64,000 nt of DNA from Snodgrassella alvi wkB2. Its GTDB lineage: Bacteria; Pseudomonadota; Gammaproteobacteria; Burkholderiales; Neisseriaceae. This document shows, one piece after another, positions 1-10,159 of this stretch. Both the position numbers and the translations under genes were made by a program. The notes under the pieces were generated by a model. The model was not told the DNA's origin and did no database searches. It saw only the letters and a list, made by a program, of their open reading frames with translations. The stretch covers positions 434,001 to 498,000 of the forward strand of contig NZ_CP007446.1 in assembly GCF_000600005.1 (NCBI RefSeq), given 5' to 3'. Position 1 is the first letter of the stretch; each line of letters starts with the position of its first letter.

Positions 1-179
1 AGGGTTTTACCATTATATTAAGCACCATAAACAGCAATCAGTAACTTCTGAACAGCTTCAGATTGCACATAATTGACACAGGCATGCAAACAGCCGCACA
101 GCAGCGTAGGCGCTTGTGTTAAAATCTCCTATTTCAAGCTTACTATTTATTGCGCCAGCAGGTGCCGGACTGTTGATTT

Positions 180-2849
180 ATGTTGAAAAACTTAGCTAAA
201 AAAATTCTCGGAAGCCGCAACGACCGGCTTTTGAAACAATATCGTAAAGAAGTATCCAGAATCAATGCGCTCGAACCACAACTTCAAGCTTTAAGCGATA
301 CTGAACTACAGGCTAAAACTGCTGAATTCAAACAACGTCTGGCTGATGGGGAAAAACTCGATAGCCTGCTGGTAGAAGCTTTTGCCGTATGCCGTGAAGC
401 CAGTAAGCGTGTACTCGGTATGCGGCATTTTGATGTGCAGCTTATCGGCGGTATGGTACTGCATTATGGCAAAATTGCCGAAATGCGTACCGGTGAAGGG
501 AAAACACTGGTTGCCACGACAGCCGTCTATCTGAATGCTCTGACCGGTAAAGGTGTACATGTAGTTACCGTGAATGATTATCTGGCTGCACGTGATGCCG
601 GAATCATGCGTCCGCTGTATGAATTTCTGGGCATGTCTGTCGGCATCATTATCAGCAACATGGATCATGCCGATAAAAAAGCCGCTTATCTGGCTGATAT
701 TACCTACGGTACCAACAATGAATACGGCTTCGATTATTTACGCGATAACATGGTAAGTGATCAAAGCGAAAAAGTGCAGCGTGAGCTGTCATTTGCAGTA
801 GTTGATGAAGTAGACTCCATTCTGATTGACGAAGCCCGTACACCGTTGATTATTTCCGGTCAGGCTGACGATAACGTCACCCTTTATCAGGTAATGAATC
901 AGATTCCGCCACAGCTGATTGCCCAGAAAAGCGAAGACGGTGAGGGCGATTACTGGGTAGACGAGAAAGCACGGCAGGTAGTGCTCAGTGATCAGGGACA
1001 TGAGCATGCCGAGCAGATTCTCACCAAAATGGGTTTGCTGCAGGAAGGCGATTCCTTGTATTCCACCACCAATATCATGCTGATGCATCATCTGATGGCT
1101 GCGCTGCGTGCTTATACACTCTACCAGCGCGACCAGCATTATGTGGTACAGGATGGCGAAGTAATTATTGTTGACGAATTTACCGGCCGCCTGATGGCTG
1201 GACGGCGCTGGTCTGATGGTCTGCATCAGGCTGTTGAAGCCAAAGAAGGCGTGGAAATCAACAAAGAAAACCAGACACTGGCTTCCATTACTTTCCAGAA
1301 TTTCTTCCGTCTGTATGACAAACTGGCCGGCATGACCGGTACTGCCGACACGGAAGCCTTCGAATTTCAGAATATTTACGGTCTGGAAACCGTTATCATC
1401 CCGCCAAACCGCCCGATGATACGTAAAGATCTGAACGACCAGATATATCGTTCTATCGAAGAAAAATACGAAGCTGTGGTTGCCGATATCAAAGAACGCC
1501 ATGCCAAAGGTCAGCCAATCCTTGTTGGTACCACCAGTATTGAAAATTCCGAACTGGTATCCGCCTTACTGGATAAAGAACACCTCAGACACAATGTTCT
1601 CAATGCCAAAGAACATGCGCGTGAAGCGGATATTATTGCTCAGGCAGGCCGCCCCGGCATGATTACCGTAGCCACCAATATGGCCGGTCGTGGTACGGAT
1701 ATTGTGCTCGGCGGCAATATCAAACCGCAAATAGATGCCATTAATGCCGACGACAGCCTCACCGAAGAAGCGAAAAAAAGCGAAATCGACAAATTACAGC
1801 AGCAATGGCAGATTGACCACGATGCCGTGATTGCGGCTGGCGGTTTACACATTATCGGTACCGAACGCCATGAAAGCCGCCGTATTGATAATCAGCTGCG
1901 CGGCCGTGCCGGTCGTCAGGGTGATGCCGGTTCCAGCCGCTTTTACCTGTCGTTTGAAGATCCGCTGTTGCGCCTGTTTGCACTTGACCGTGCAACAGCC
2001 ATTCTTAACCGTCTGGCTCCTGAACGCGGCGTAGCCATAGAAGCCGGAATGCTCAACCGTCAGATTGAAGGAGCACAGCGCAAAGTCGAAAACCGTAACT
2101 TCGACATGCGCAAACAAGTACTTGAATACGATGATGTAGCCAACGACCAGCGTAAGGTTATTTATCATCAGCGTGCCGATATTCTGGCCAGCAACGATAT
2201 TGACGGTATGATGCAGGAAATACGCCATGATGCAATTGTTGATACTGTAGACAGCTTTATTCCGCCGGATAGTATGGAGGAGCAGTGGGATATTTCCGGT
2301 CTGGAAAACAAACTGGCTGCTGATTACAACATTGAAGTTTCCATCAATGACTGGCTTAAAGAAGACAACAGCCTCGACAACGAAAGCATTTCTGAACGTC
2401 TGCTGGATATAGTAGAAAAAGATTATGCTTATAAAGTCGAACTGGTTGGCATCGACACCATGCGCAAATTTGAACGCGACATTATGCTGCAAATCATTGA
2501 CAGCCGCTGGCGTGAACATCTGGCCGATATGGATTACCTGCGTCAGGGTATTCATCTGCGCGGTTATGCCCAGAAAAATCCGAAACAGGAATACAAACGC
2601 GAAGCATTTGAAATGTTTCAGGCCATGTGGAGCAATATTCGCCATACCGTTGCTTCATTGCTGATTTCAGTGCGTTTTCAACCGGCCTCTGAAGAAGAGC
2701 AGCAAGAAGTATTCGCTGCTGATAATGTAGCAGAAGATGAAGATTTCAGCCCCGAAGCTCTGGAAGCACGCGGTATTGTTATTCGTCGTAACGATCCGTG
2801 CCCGTGTGGCAGTGGTTTGAAATACAAACTGTGCCATGGCCGTCTGTAA
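180..2849 (+). CDS. secA: Preprotein translocase ATPase SecA
   Basis: SecA is the motor of the general secretion pathway. It binds preproteins and uses ATP to push them through SecYEG at the inner membrane. The 889-residue length is normal for the family (E. coli 901). Visible motifs are the Walker A stretch MRTGEGKT near residue 105, the DEAD-like [15 protein letters not shown] near 210, the NMAGRGTDI helicase motif near 505 and the C-terminal zinc motif [13 protein letters not shown], the usual SecB and phospholipid contact. The ATG at 180 gives the conserved N-terminus ([16 protein letters not shown]); its Shine-Dalgarno is weak. The gene stands alone and ends before a strong hairpin. The 179 bases upstream hold a TTGACA at 73-78 without a convincing -10 partner. 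Confidence 0.98.
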   Translation: MLKNLAKKILGSRNDRLLKQYRKEVSRINALEPQLQALSDTELQAKTAEFKQRLADGEKLDSLLVEAFAVCREASKRVLGMRHFDVQLIGGMVLHYGKIAEMRTGEGKTLVATTAVYLNALTGKGVHVVTVNDYLAARDAGIMRPLYEFLGMSVGIIISNMDHADKKAAYLADITYGTNNEYGFDYLRDNMVSDQSEKVQRELSFAVVDEVDSILIDEARTPLIISGQADDNVTLYQVMNQIPPQLIAQKSEDGEGDYWVDEKARQVVLSDQGHEHAEQILTKMGLLQEGDSLYSTTNIMLMHHLMAALRAYTLYQRDQHYVVQDGEVIIVDEFTGRLMAGRRWSDGLHQAVEAKEGVEINKENQTLASITFQNFFRLYDKLAGMTGTADTEAFEFQNIYGLETVIIPPNRPMIRKDLNDQIYRSIEEKYEAVVADIKERHAKGQPILVGTTSIENSELVSALLDKEHLRHNVLNAKEHAREADIIAQAGRPGMITVATNMAGRGTDIVLGGNIKPQIDAINADDSLTEEAKKSEIDKLQQQWQIDHDAVIAAGGLHIIGTERHESRRIDNQLRGRAGRQGDAGSSRFYLSFEDPLLRLFALDRATAILNRLAPERGVAIEAGMLNRQIEGAQRKVENRNFDMRKQVLEYDDVANDQRKVIYHQRADILASNDIDGMMQEIRHDAIVDTVDSFIPPDSMEEQWDISGLENKLAADYNIEVSINDWLKEDNSLDNESISERLLDIVEKDYAYKVELVGIDTMRKFERDIMLQIIDSRWREHLADMDYLRQGIHLRGYAQKNPKQEYKREAFEMFQAMWSNIRHTVASLLISVRFQPASEEEQQEVFAADNVAEDEDFSPEALEARGIVIRRNDPCPCGSGLKYKLCHGRL

Positions 2850-2870
2850 CTGCGGATAAACCAGCTTAAC

Positions 2871-2906
2871 ATCAACAGGTTGCTATATTTATGGCAACCT
2901 GTTGAT
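2871..2906 (+). terminator. Hairpin terminator after secA
   Basis: The stem is a perfect 13-bp inverted repeat (2871-2883 with 2894-2906) around a 10-base AT-rich loop, 22 bases after the secA stop codon. The downstream T-run is poor, so termination efficiency is uncertain. Confidence 0.65.
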
Positions 2907-3116
2907 ATATTTACTGCTGTTTAGATAAAACTGCCTGAAACAGAGTACTTTTATTAAAGTGAATACTCTAAAACCCATTGAACAGCACATCAAATTGTCT
3001 TAAAATTCACACCTTACGTCAGCAACCAGAGCATAAATGTCCCTGAATGGCAACAGAAAGCTGGCGTGTTTTCGGTTTACGCTAATAATACCGCTTTCCT
3101 TAACCATGGATAATTA

Positions 3117-3893
3117 ATGGCAGCCTATAACACACAAAAAGTATTGTCTGTACACCACTGGACAGACGCATATTTCACATTTACCTGCACACGGGACGAA
3201 TCATTACGTTTTCAGAATGGTCAGTTTGTGATGATTGGTCTGATGGTAGACGGTAAACCCCTGATGAGAGCCTACAGTATTGCCAGTGCCAATTGGGAAG
3301 AAGAGCTGGCTTTTTTCAGTATTAAAGTACAGGATGGTCCGTTAACCAGCCGCTTACAGCATCTGAAACCGGGTGACGAAGTACTGGTGAGTAAAAAGCC
3401 TACCGGTACCCTGATTGTCGGTGACCTTAACCCTGGCAAACACCTGTATCTGCTGTCTACCGGTACCGGTCTGGCACCATTTCTCAGCGTAACCAAAGAC
3501 CCGGACATCTATGAACAGTTTGAAAAAATTATTCTGATTCACGGCGTGCGCTATAAAAAAGATCTGGCCTATTATGATCATTTCACCACAGAGTTACCCA
3601 ATCATGAATATCTGGGTGAATTAGTACGTGAAAAACTGATTTACTATCCGGTGGTTTCCCGGGAAGATTTCATCCATCACGGACGCCTGACTGATTTAAT
3701 GAAATCAGGTAAACTGTTTACCGACATTGGCTTGCCGCCGATTAATCCTGCTGACGACCGGGCGATGATTTGCGGCAGCCCCGAAATGCTCAGAGACAGC
3801 TGTGAAACACTTAACAGTTTTGGTTTGACTATTTCCCCGAAAATGGGGCAGCGTGGTGACTACGTTATCGAACGCGCTTTCGTTGACCAATAA
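3117..3893 (+). CDS. fpr: Ferredoxin--NADP+ reductase
   Basis: This FAD enzyme moves electrons between NADPH and ferredoxin or flavodoxin, for redox balance, Fe-S assembly and oxidative-stress repair in the cytosol. The 258-residue length fits the bacterial subclass II of proteobacteria. The FAD-binding motif RAYSIAS is at residues 51-57 and the NADP-binding STGTGLAPF at about 114-122. The protein ends VIERAFVDQ, a C-terminal extension typical of bacterial Fpr. It starts at ATG 3117; a nearby ATG at 3105 hits a stop after two codons. It is monocistronic, with hairpins on both sides. Confidence 0.95.
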   Translation: MAAYNTQKVLSVHHWTDAYFTFTCTRDESLRFQNGQFVMIGLMVDGKPLMRAYSIASANWEEELAFFSIKVQDGPLTSRLQHLKPGDEVLVSKKPTGTLIVGDLNPGKHLYLLSTGTGLAPFLSVTKDPDIYEQFEKIILIHGVRYKKDLAYYDHFTTELPNHEYLGELVREKLIYYPVVSREDFIHHGRLTDLMKSGKLFTDIGLPPINPADDRAMICGSPEMLRDSCETLNSFGLTISPKMGQRGDYVIERAFVDQ

Positions 3894-3911
3894 AACCTGA
3901 ACGTATATTTC

Positions 3912-3945
3912 ACAGGCAGCCATTGTCACACAATGTGCTGCCTGT
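3912..3945 (+). terminator. Hairpin terminator after fpr
   Basis: A 9-bp stem ACAGGCAGC/GCTGCCTGT (3912-3920, 3937-3945) continues into CATTGT/ACAATG (3921-3926, 3930-3935) with one bulged base and a 3-base loop. It lies 18 bases after the fpr stop codon. Confidence 0.65.
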
Positions 3946-4005
3946 TCTGTACCTGCCTGTAGCTAAACCGTTTATTATCCCTAATTCTGCCGTATACAAA
4001 TATCC

Positions 4006-4923
4006 ATGCAAAATTTAATCTCCCTGCTAATCATCCTGATTCCCTTGTTTATCGGATTTTGCATACCCACACCGGCACGGGTTGTAAACTGGCTGAATTA
4101 CGGGCTGGCATGGCTGGTATATCTGATTTTATTTCTAATAGGATTATCACTGGCGCAAGAACCCAATCTGGGCGCACAACTGGCTAATATCAGCTTAACA
4201 GTAGCGGTATTATTCGTCTGCCTTATCGCAGCCAACCTCCTGATATTTATCTGGTTTGACCGCCGTTATCCGTGGCGGCTGAAACGGCAGCAACAAACAG
4301 GCCAGTCCGGCAATACCAGTATTATGGGCAGTCTCAAGCAGGTTGGTTGTCTGCTTGCTGGGCTAATCGCCGGCAATTATCTCTCTTTTGACTGGCTGGG
4401 CAGCCCGCTGGCTGCTGTTAATAAAGCACTGATAATTTTGCTTTTACTGGTGGGCATGCAGTTGCGCAGCAGCGGCATTACCCTGCATCAGGTATTTCTT
4501 AATCGCCGCGGCGTTATCTGTGCCGGATTATTCACACTGGCCAGCCTGCTTGGTGGTTTGCTATTTGCCTTGATTATGCCTGATGTGTCTGTAAGTAAAG
4601 GGCTGGCACTCAGCAGCGGTTATGGCTGGTATTCACTTTCCAGCATTATCATGAGTCAGGCTTACGGTGCAGTCTGGGGCAGTATTGCCATGTTTAATGA
4701 TCTGGCACGCGAATTCTTTGCCCTTATTTTTATTCCCGTACTGATGCGTCGTTATCCCACTACAGCCGTCAGCGTAGGTGGTGCAACCAGTCTGGATTTT
4801 ACTTTGCCAGTAATTCAGTCTTCCGGCGGCATTACTGCCGTACCGGTGGCAATCAGCTTTGGTTTTATTGTTAATATTACTTCGCCAGTATTGATGGTGT
4901 TTTTTTCATCACTAAAGTTTTAA
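4006..4923 (+). CDS. lysO: Lysine exporter LysO (YbjE family)
   Basis: This is an inner-membrane exporter of the LysO/YbjE (DUF340) family, which in E. coli exports L-lysine and its toxic analogue thialysine. The 305-residue protein is almost wholly hydrophobic with about eight membrane segments. The C-terminal half carries the conserved stretch LSSGYGWYSLSSI at about residues 203-215, followed by GSIAMFNDLAREFFAL, both typical of LysO. The ATG at 4006 gives a short hydrophobic N-terminus. The gene stands alone. The substrate is inferred from family membership, and no lysine riboswitch is visible upstream. Confidence 0.85.
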   Translation: MQNLISLLIILIPLFIGFCIPTPARVVNWLNYGLAWLVYLILFLIGLSLAQEPNLGAQLANISLTVAVLFVCLIAANLLIFIWFDRRYPWRLKRQQQTGQSGNTSIMGSLKQVGCLLAGLIAGNYLSFDWLGSPLAAVNKALIILLLLVGMQLRSSGITLHQVFLNRRGVICAGLFTLASLLGGLLFALIMPDVSVSKGLALSSGYGWYSLSSIIMSQAYGAVWGSIAMFNDLAREFFALIFIPVLMRRYPTTAVSVGGATSLDFTLPVIQSSGGITAVPVAISFGFIVNITSPVLMVFFSSLKF

Positions 4924-4932
4924 CAGATAATA

Positions 4933-6083
4933 TTAATTATGACAATTATTCCCTAAATATCCTTCACAAAATCGGCATCCAAAAACATAACTATTTTCTT
5001 CATCTAATGTATCTTTACCCGTAAATGAGTGATTACAGTATTGGCATTTAGAAATACCTGATGCAAAAGCAAAGCAGTTTAAACAAAAATAATAATCTTT
5101 TTCTAATTCGACACAAGAACCTTCTTTTTCACAGTACCCACAACTTACCCATTCTTGGTCTAAATTATCAGAATCAGTAGCATATATAGTTTTTTGATTA
5201 TTGGCTAAATAGGTATGAATATCATCAGTTACAATTTCATCATCGCATTTCGTGCAAATTAGTGTGTTTAATTCTTGGGGTTCTAATTTTATTGAGGATG
5301 GAATTTTTAAGAGTATATCTGTTTTACAATTATGGCAATTATATTTAATTTGTAATTGCATTGTTTCACATACTTTACAGGTAAATTCTGTAATTAATTT
5401 ATGGTATATATTTGTTTTAACTGATGACTTAAAGCTGCAAACATTACATGTTTCTTTAGTCTCATAACTTTTTAATTCATCCTGTAAGTTGTCATATTTA
5501 ATTTGCAGATATGATTTATGCTTTAATAGCAATTTTGTAATAATCTTAAGTTCACTATAGAAATCCTTAAAGAATTCTTTCCATTGATTTTGTAATAATT
5601 TATCTAAATAATAAAGAGCCTTATATCGGTTTATGATAATCCTATTTTTGTCTTCATTTTGAGTTTCTTCTGAAAAAAAATGAATAATTTTATTTCTAAG
5701 TTTTCTTAATTCTTTAAAAACTTCATGATTAATTAAACAAAGACTATCTTCATCATGTTCTTCGAGAATTTTTTGAGCTTGGGAAGTGGTAATAGAACTA
5801 AACTCTTTGTTAATAAAATTTTCTATCGTTGCATTTTTTGCATTAAAAAAATTAGTTTCCAGTCAATTTTAATTATTCGAGCTTTGAGAAAAAGTTCAAA
5901 AGCAGAGCACATGCAAATAATAGAAACCTTCAAATCATTTTCAAAATAATTGACTGATTTTTCTAAAAAATCTATTGCATTATGCACAAGTAATTTAAAA
6001 TGCTCATTTACTACTTGTTGTTCCTCAGCGTTAAGTGATTCAGTTGTTTTGTCTGAATCAGTTTTAATTTGTTTAATATCCAT
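4933..6083 (-). pseudogene. HEPN-domain/zinc-ribbon protein, split by a frameshift
   Basis: Two minus-strand reading frames, 6083-5823 and 5532-4933, are parts of one gene of about 383 codons. Adding one T to the minus-strand T7 run at 5845-5851 joins them with no stop between. The joined protein has an N-terminal helical domain (KVSIICMCSAFELFLKARI near residue 60) and, only in the gap between the two frames, the sequence ELRKLRNKIIHFF, which contains the RNxxxH motif of HEPN nucleases. The C-terminal half has five or more CxxC pairs of zinc-ribbon type. HEPN proteins often serve in RNA-cutting defence or toxin systems; that role is inferred here. The gene is much more AT-rich than lysO beside it. 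It could be a true pseudogene, a phase-variable gene or a sequencing error. Confidence 0.7.
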
Positions 6084-7092
6084 TTAAATATAATTTCTTT
6101 TTTAAAATACCAACAATTTTATTAATATAACTTATATTGTAAAGAAAAATATTACATAATTTAATAAAAATCCTCAAAATATCAGTTTTAATTAGTACCA
6201 GTATTATTTTTGAGGTTGAAATAATCAATTTTAAAAAGATAAGCAGTGGTTATTAAAAATTTATGTAAGAGAAATCGAAGAAAGTAAGAGAAATTTAATG
6301 TTAAGATTAAATTTTTTATGTAAAAATTAATTTGATTAAATATATTGTTTAAAAATATAATCTGATATATGGGTTTGTTTTAATTTAATCAAAGCTTAAA
6401 TTCAGGGAGGATAAGATGGATTATAAGTAAGCATCAAGACAGAGATATATAAATTTTTTTATAAAAATATATATTGCCTGGCCATAAAATGGTTCATTCA
6501 CCATAATAATCATTTAATATTATTTGCATAAATTGTATGCCAAATAAAATGAATGTTTTAATGCTTGTCAGGGACAACTACGGATAAATATCGGATATTT
6601 ATTGGTATTTATTTTTAAAAAATATATTTTTATTAAAATAATATTTGTTATTAAGAATAAATTTTCATAATTTATTGCTAAAACAAATATAATAGAAAAA
6701 AAGGTGCACAAAATGTGCCAATTTTATTAGAATTAAAATAATTTATTAATTAATAACCTTTATGTGCAATAAAGACTTAAAGATTTGCTTAAAATCAAAA
6801 CTTTATTGTATATAATTGTAGTTAAATGGAAAAAGACTAATATACTAGTGTATGTATCTGGAAAGATAAATCTTGTATATCTTAATGTTTAATAGATTGA
6901 TTATCGAAATAGGGTGATTAATGAAAAATTTCATCTGTTTTATTTTATTTTGAATTACATTATGTTTTTTTATTGGCTTTAAATGCTATTAAGCGTAAAT
7001 TAAAGACATAAAGTTTTAAAAATTAAGTTTTATATCTGCTGCAAGCATAACAAATTGATATTCTCAAAATTAGATAAAGAAAGAGAAACTTT
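6084..7092. other. AT-rich region without a recognisable gene
   Basis: About 1 kb with many stop codons in all frames and no coding signal. The only notable point is a strong Shine-Dalgarno AGGGAGG (6404-6410) placed correctly before ATG 6416, but the frame stops after four codons. An imperfect GGTGCACA/TGTGCC repeat lies near 6712-6728. The composition matches the HEPN gene next to it, so this may be eroded foreign DNA. Confidence 0.5.
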
Positions 7093-8361
7093 ATGTTTAA
7101 GTGGTACCGGGCAGTTTCAGCAAATGAAAGAAAAACCTTTTGGGCATGCTTTAGTGGCTGGGCACTCGATGCTCTGGAAACACAGATGTTTGGTTTGGTG
7201 ATTCCGTCACTGCTTGTATATTTTGCTATCAGTAAAGGGGAGGCTGGCTTATTCAGTAGTGCCACACTTGTCACTTCAGCACTGGGTGGCTGGTTTGCAG
7301 GAGCTCTTTCAGACCGGTACGGACGCGTTAAAACATTGCAAATTATGATTATATGGTTTGCAATTTTTACATTTCTGGCGGCATTTGTTACCGAATATCA
7401 CTGGTTGCTGGCGCTGAAAGCTTTACAGGGATTTGGTATTGGCGGTGAATGGGCAGCCGGAGCTGTACTGATGGCAGAAACCATTTCCAGCCAGTATCGC
7501 GGCAAAGTGATGGCAACAGTACAAAGTGCATGGGCTGTGGGGTGGGGACTGGCCGTTATACTGTTTTCCGTTGTATTCAGTCTGGCTCCGGAAACTTTCG
7601 CCTGGCGCATCATGTTTGCAGTTGGTTTATTGCCGGCACTACTGATTTTCTATGTACGCCGGCATGTACAGGAGCCGGTAAAACAAGCTAGTGTAGTTTC
7701 GAAAAACGAAAACAGCATGCCTATTACCGAAGCACTGTTCGGCATCTTTTCTCCTTCACTGATTCGTACTACTTTACTAGGCGGTTTGCTGGGTTTGGGT
7801 GCTCATGGCGGTTATCATGCAATCATGTCGTGGCTGCCTACGTATCTGAAAGCAGAACGTCACCTTTCTGTGCTCAATTCCAGTGCTTATCTGGCAGTAA
7901 TCATCGTTGCCTTCTGGTGTGGCTGTATGGCCAGCTCAGTTTTAATCGACAAAATCGGCAGGCGTTTTAATGTTGCCTGTTTTGCTATCTGCTGTGTAAT
8001 TACAGTACGTATTTATCTGTTTGTCCCCTTAACCAATACCCAGATGCTGTTTCTGGGTTTTCCGCTGGGATTTTTTGCTGCCGGTATTCCTTCCAGTCTG
8101 GGCGCATTATTTAATGAATTGTATCCGCAGAAGTACAGAGGTGCCGGAGTGGGCTTCTGTTATAACTTCGGCCGTATTCTTTCTTCTGTATTTCCATTTC
8201 TGGTCGGGCATATGAGCGCTTCAATGTCGCTGGGTTCAGCCATCGGTATAGATGCCAGCTGGGCTTATTCAATCGTGGTCATTAGCGTATTGCTGTTACC
8301 GGAAACCAAAGGGCGCGACTTAAGCGAAATTGATCAGGACGGTCAGATATCTGACAAATAG
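7093..8361 (+). CDS. MFS transporter, metabolite:H+ symporter type
   Basis: A 422-residue major facilitator with 12 predicted membrane segments. The cytoplasmic loop 2-3 signature GALSDRYGRVKTLQ is near residue 75, and the loop 4-5 stretch QGFGIGGEWAAGAVLMAE follows at about 113-130. DALETQMFGLVIP in TM1 and PETKGRDLSEI at the C-terminus fit the aromatic-acid and organic-acid symporters. It starts at ATG 7093 behind an AGAAAGAGAAA-type ribosome site. The amidohydrolase gene begins 22 bases after its stop, so the pair is probably an operon in which the transporter imports a substrate or precursor of the hydrolase. The exact substrate cannot be read from the sequence. Confidence 0.85.
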   Translation: MFKWYRAVSANERKTFWACFSGWALDALETQMFGLVIPSLLVYFAISKGEAGLFSSATLVTSALGGWFAGALSDRYGRVKTLQIMIIWFAIFTFLAAFVTEYHWLLALKALQGFGIGGEWAAGAVLMAETISSQYRGKVMATVQSAWAVGWGLAVILFSVVFSLAPETFAWRIMFAVGLLPALLIFYVRRHVQEPVKQASVVSKNENSMPITEALFGIFSPSLIRTTLLGGLLGLGAHGGYHAIMSWLPTYLKAERHLSVLNSSAYLAVIIVAFWCGCMASSVLIDKIGRRFNVACFAICCVITVRIYLFVPLTNTQMLFLGFPLGFFAAGIPSSLGALFNELYPQKYRGAGVGFCYNFGRILSSVFPFLVGHMSASMSLGSAIGIDASWAYSIVVISVLLLPETKGRDLSEIDQDGQISDK

Positions 8362-8383
8362 CAGATTGAGAAAGAGAAATAAC

Positions 8384-9208
8384 ATGAATCAGGAGTCGGT
8401 AGGTATTATAGACAGCCACGCCCATGTTTTTATGCTGGATTTACCGATGGCGGCCGGCCGTCGCTATACACCGGCACAAAATGCGCCGCTCGTTGATTAT
8501 CTGGCACATCTGGATGCTCATGGCTGTACACATGGCGTATTGATTCAGCCCAGTTTTCTGGGTTATGACAACAGCTTTATGCTCCAGGCTATTGCACAGA
8601 CTAAACCCCGTCTCAGAGGCGTTGCCTGTGTTGAGCCCTCTGTCACAATGCCTGAACTTGAAGCACTAAATAAAGGCGGTATTGTCGGTATACGCCTGAA
8701 TATTATTGATGGTGTCCAGCCGGATTTACAAACCGATTCATGGCAAAATCTGCTTGATAAAGTGAAAGAGCTTAACTGGCATGTAGAAGTACATTGCCGC
8801 AGTAATAAACTCAGTGACATGATTGCAACACTGCTCAAACAAGATGTGAAAGTGGTGATTGATCATTTCGGCCGGCCTTCGGATTGTCAGCCTGCCCGCG
8901 ATTATGGTTTTCAGCAGTTGCTCGAGTGGGGGCGTAGCGGAATGATATGGTGCAAACTGTCGGGAGCATACCGGATTAGTGCTGCCGCAGCAGAAGGTCA
9001 CAAATTCTTTGCTTCTGCTATCCCTTTATTAGTAGAAAATCTGGGCAGCCATCGGCTGATGTGGGGAAGCGACTGGCCGCATACCCAATTTGAACAGCAG
9101 ATTACCCCTGATTATCTGTCTACGCAGCTGAATATGCTGTTGCAGGATAAACAGCTGACACACAATATACTCTGGGATACACCAGCAAAGCTATTCAGAT
9201 TTATCTAA
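8384..9208 (+). CDS. Amidohydrolase-2 family hydrolase (2-pyrone-4,6-dicarboxylate hydrolase-like)
   Basis: A cytosolic metal-dependent hydrolase of the amidohydrolase-2 family (COG3618 type), 274 residues. The metal motif HxH is in DSHAHVF (residues 10-16). VIDHFGRP lies mid-protein, and the catalytic Asp is in LMWGSDWPH near the C-terminus. I chose ATG 8384, which has a GAGAAAGAGAA site just upstream, over an in-frame start at 8330 that would overlap the transporter gene. Relatives include LigI (2-pyrone-4,6-dicarboxylate to oxalomesaconate) and lactone hydrolases. No other lignin or protocatechuate genes are here, so the true substrate is open. It is co-transcribed with the MFS gene. Confidence 0.8.
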   Translation: MNQESVGIIDSHAHVFMLDLPMAAGRRYTPAQNAPLVDYLAHLDAHGCTHGVLIQPSFLGYDNSFMLQAIAQTKPRLRGVACVEPSVTMPELEALNKGGIVGIRLNIIDGVQPDLQTDSWQNLLDKVKELNWHVEVHCRSNKLSDMIATLLKQDVKVVIDHFGRPSDCQPARDYGFQQLLEWGRSGMIWCKLSGAYRISAAAAEGHKFFASAIPLLVENLGSHRLMWGSDWPHTQFEQQITPDYLSTQLNMLLQDKQLTHNILWDTPAKLFRFI

Positions 9209-9481
9209 AAATTGCTAATCCGACCACTGAAACCATTCGGTAATTAATCAGCACAATATGCAGAGAAAATGACTTCGGCAGACAAAAAAATATAAAACTT
9301 ATTTACCATACACACTATATCTTTAAACATTAATGATTTAATGATATCTTTATTGTGAAGTTATCATAAATTAAGAGAAACAGAATTTAAGCTTTATTGT
9401 CTGCTGTCTGAATAAAAGCTCTGGCTTTATCTGATTTGATAAATAAAGTTAAAGCAATATCTGATTAACCAGGAAAACTGT

Positions 9482-10030
9482 ATGAACAAACTGCTGCTTA
9501 CCTCAGTTTTATTTTTTTGTATATCCGCCGGTGCCGCTGCCAAAGAATACAATTATGAAACCAGCGATGTGAATGATCTGCCACCGCAGTGCATTACGTT
9601 AAAAGCTTTTGTATCCACAGCCAACAATCAGTATGACATGGCCTATAAAGGGCAGAAATCTTTATCTGCTGCCGATAATGTTGTTTCCACCGAAATCAGA
9701 GCGGCGTTTCTGAAAGGGACGCCAGAAGAATATCTGAATAATGGCATGCTGCAATATTATAATCTGATAAAAAGAAACGGCCTTGAAAAGGAAATTGCAG
9801 AGAACCGGATTTATAATCTGACCGGTTTTATGTCACGTGAGGATTTAATCAATATCGCTAAAAAAATCAAAAATCAGGCCTTAAGCGGTAAACTGGACAG
9901 TAAACAGTTCAGACTGAATGATGAAACAGTGATTAATGCCTGTCTTAAAAAGGCAGCCAAACCGCCGGCAGGTAGTGGCGCAGATTATTACAAAGCCATT
10001 GATTATTCTAAACGTACACCGAAAAAATAA
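9482..10030 (+). CDS. Secreted protein of unknown function
   Basis: A 182-residue protein with a clear Sec signal peptide (MNKLLLTSVLFFCISAGAAA, cleavage probably before KEY). The mature part, about 160 residues, is hydrophilic and mostly helical. It has two cysteines (PPQCITL near residue 37 and VINACLKK near 158) that could form a disulfide in the periplasm. I do not recognise the family. It starts at ATG 9482 after AGGAAAACTGT. The gene is monocistronic: 273 bases of AT-rich DNA stand upstream and a strong terminator follows 6 bases after the stop. Confidence 0.75.
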   Translation: MNKLLLTSVLFFCISAGAAAKEYNYETSDVNDLPPQCITLKAFVSTANNQYDMAYKGQKSLSAADNVVSTEIRAAFLKGTPEEYLNNGMLQYYNLIKRNGLEKEIAENRIYNLTGFMSREDLINIAKKIKNQALSGKLDSKQFRLNDETVINACLKKAAKPPAGSGADYYKAIDYSKRTPKK

Positions 10031-10036
10031 ATATTT

Positions 10037-10060
10037 AACCGCCTGTATGGCGGTTTTTTT
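10037..10060 (+). terminator. Intrinsic terminator
   Basis: A perfect 7-bp stem AACCGCC/GGCGGTT (10037-10043, 10049-10055) with a 5-base loop runs directly into a T-tract ending at 10060. It is a textbook rho-independent terminator for the secreted-protein gene. Confidence 0.9.
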
Positions 10061-10159
10061 ATTCAAATTTTATTTTTGCCAGCAGGTTTCAATATTTCAG
10101 ATATTAATTCTTTATTCGTAAAAAAGATAAAAAATGTAGATAAGTACCTATCCGGAAAA

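Noticed and set aside
73..101. sigma70 promoter of secA from TTGACA at 73-78
   Set aside because: No acceptable -10 at 16-18 bases; only a loose TAAAAT lies at 120-125.
1845..2645. 266-codon minus-strand frame inside secA
   Set aside because: Antisense shadow of a conserved essential gene; the coding strand fully explains the region.
8330..8383. Longer N-terminus of the amidohydrolase
   Set aside because: It would overlap the transporter gene by 32 bases and lacks a ribosome site, while ATG 8384 has one.
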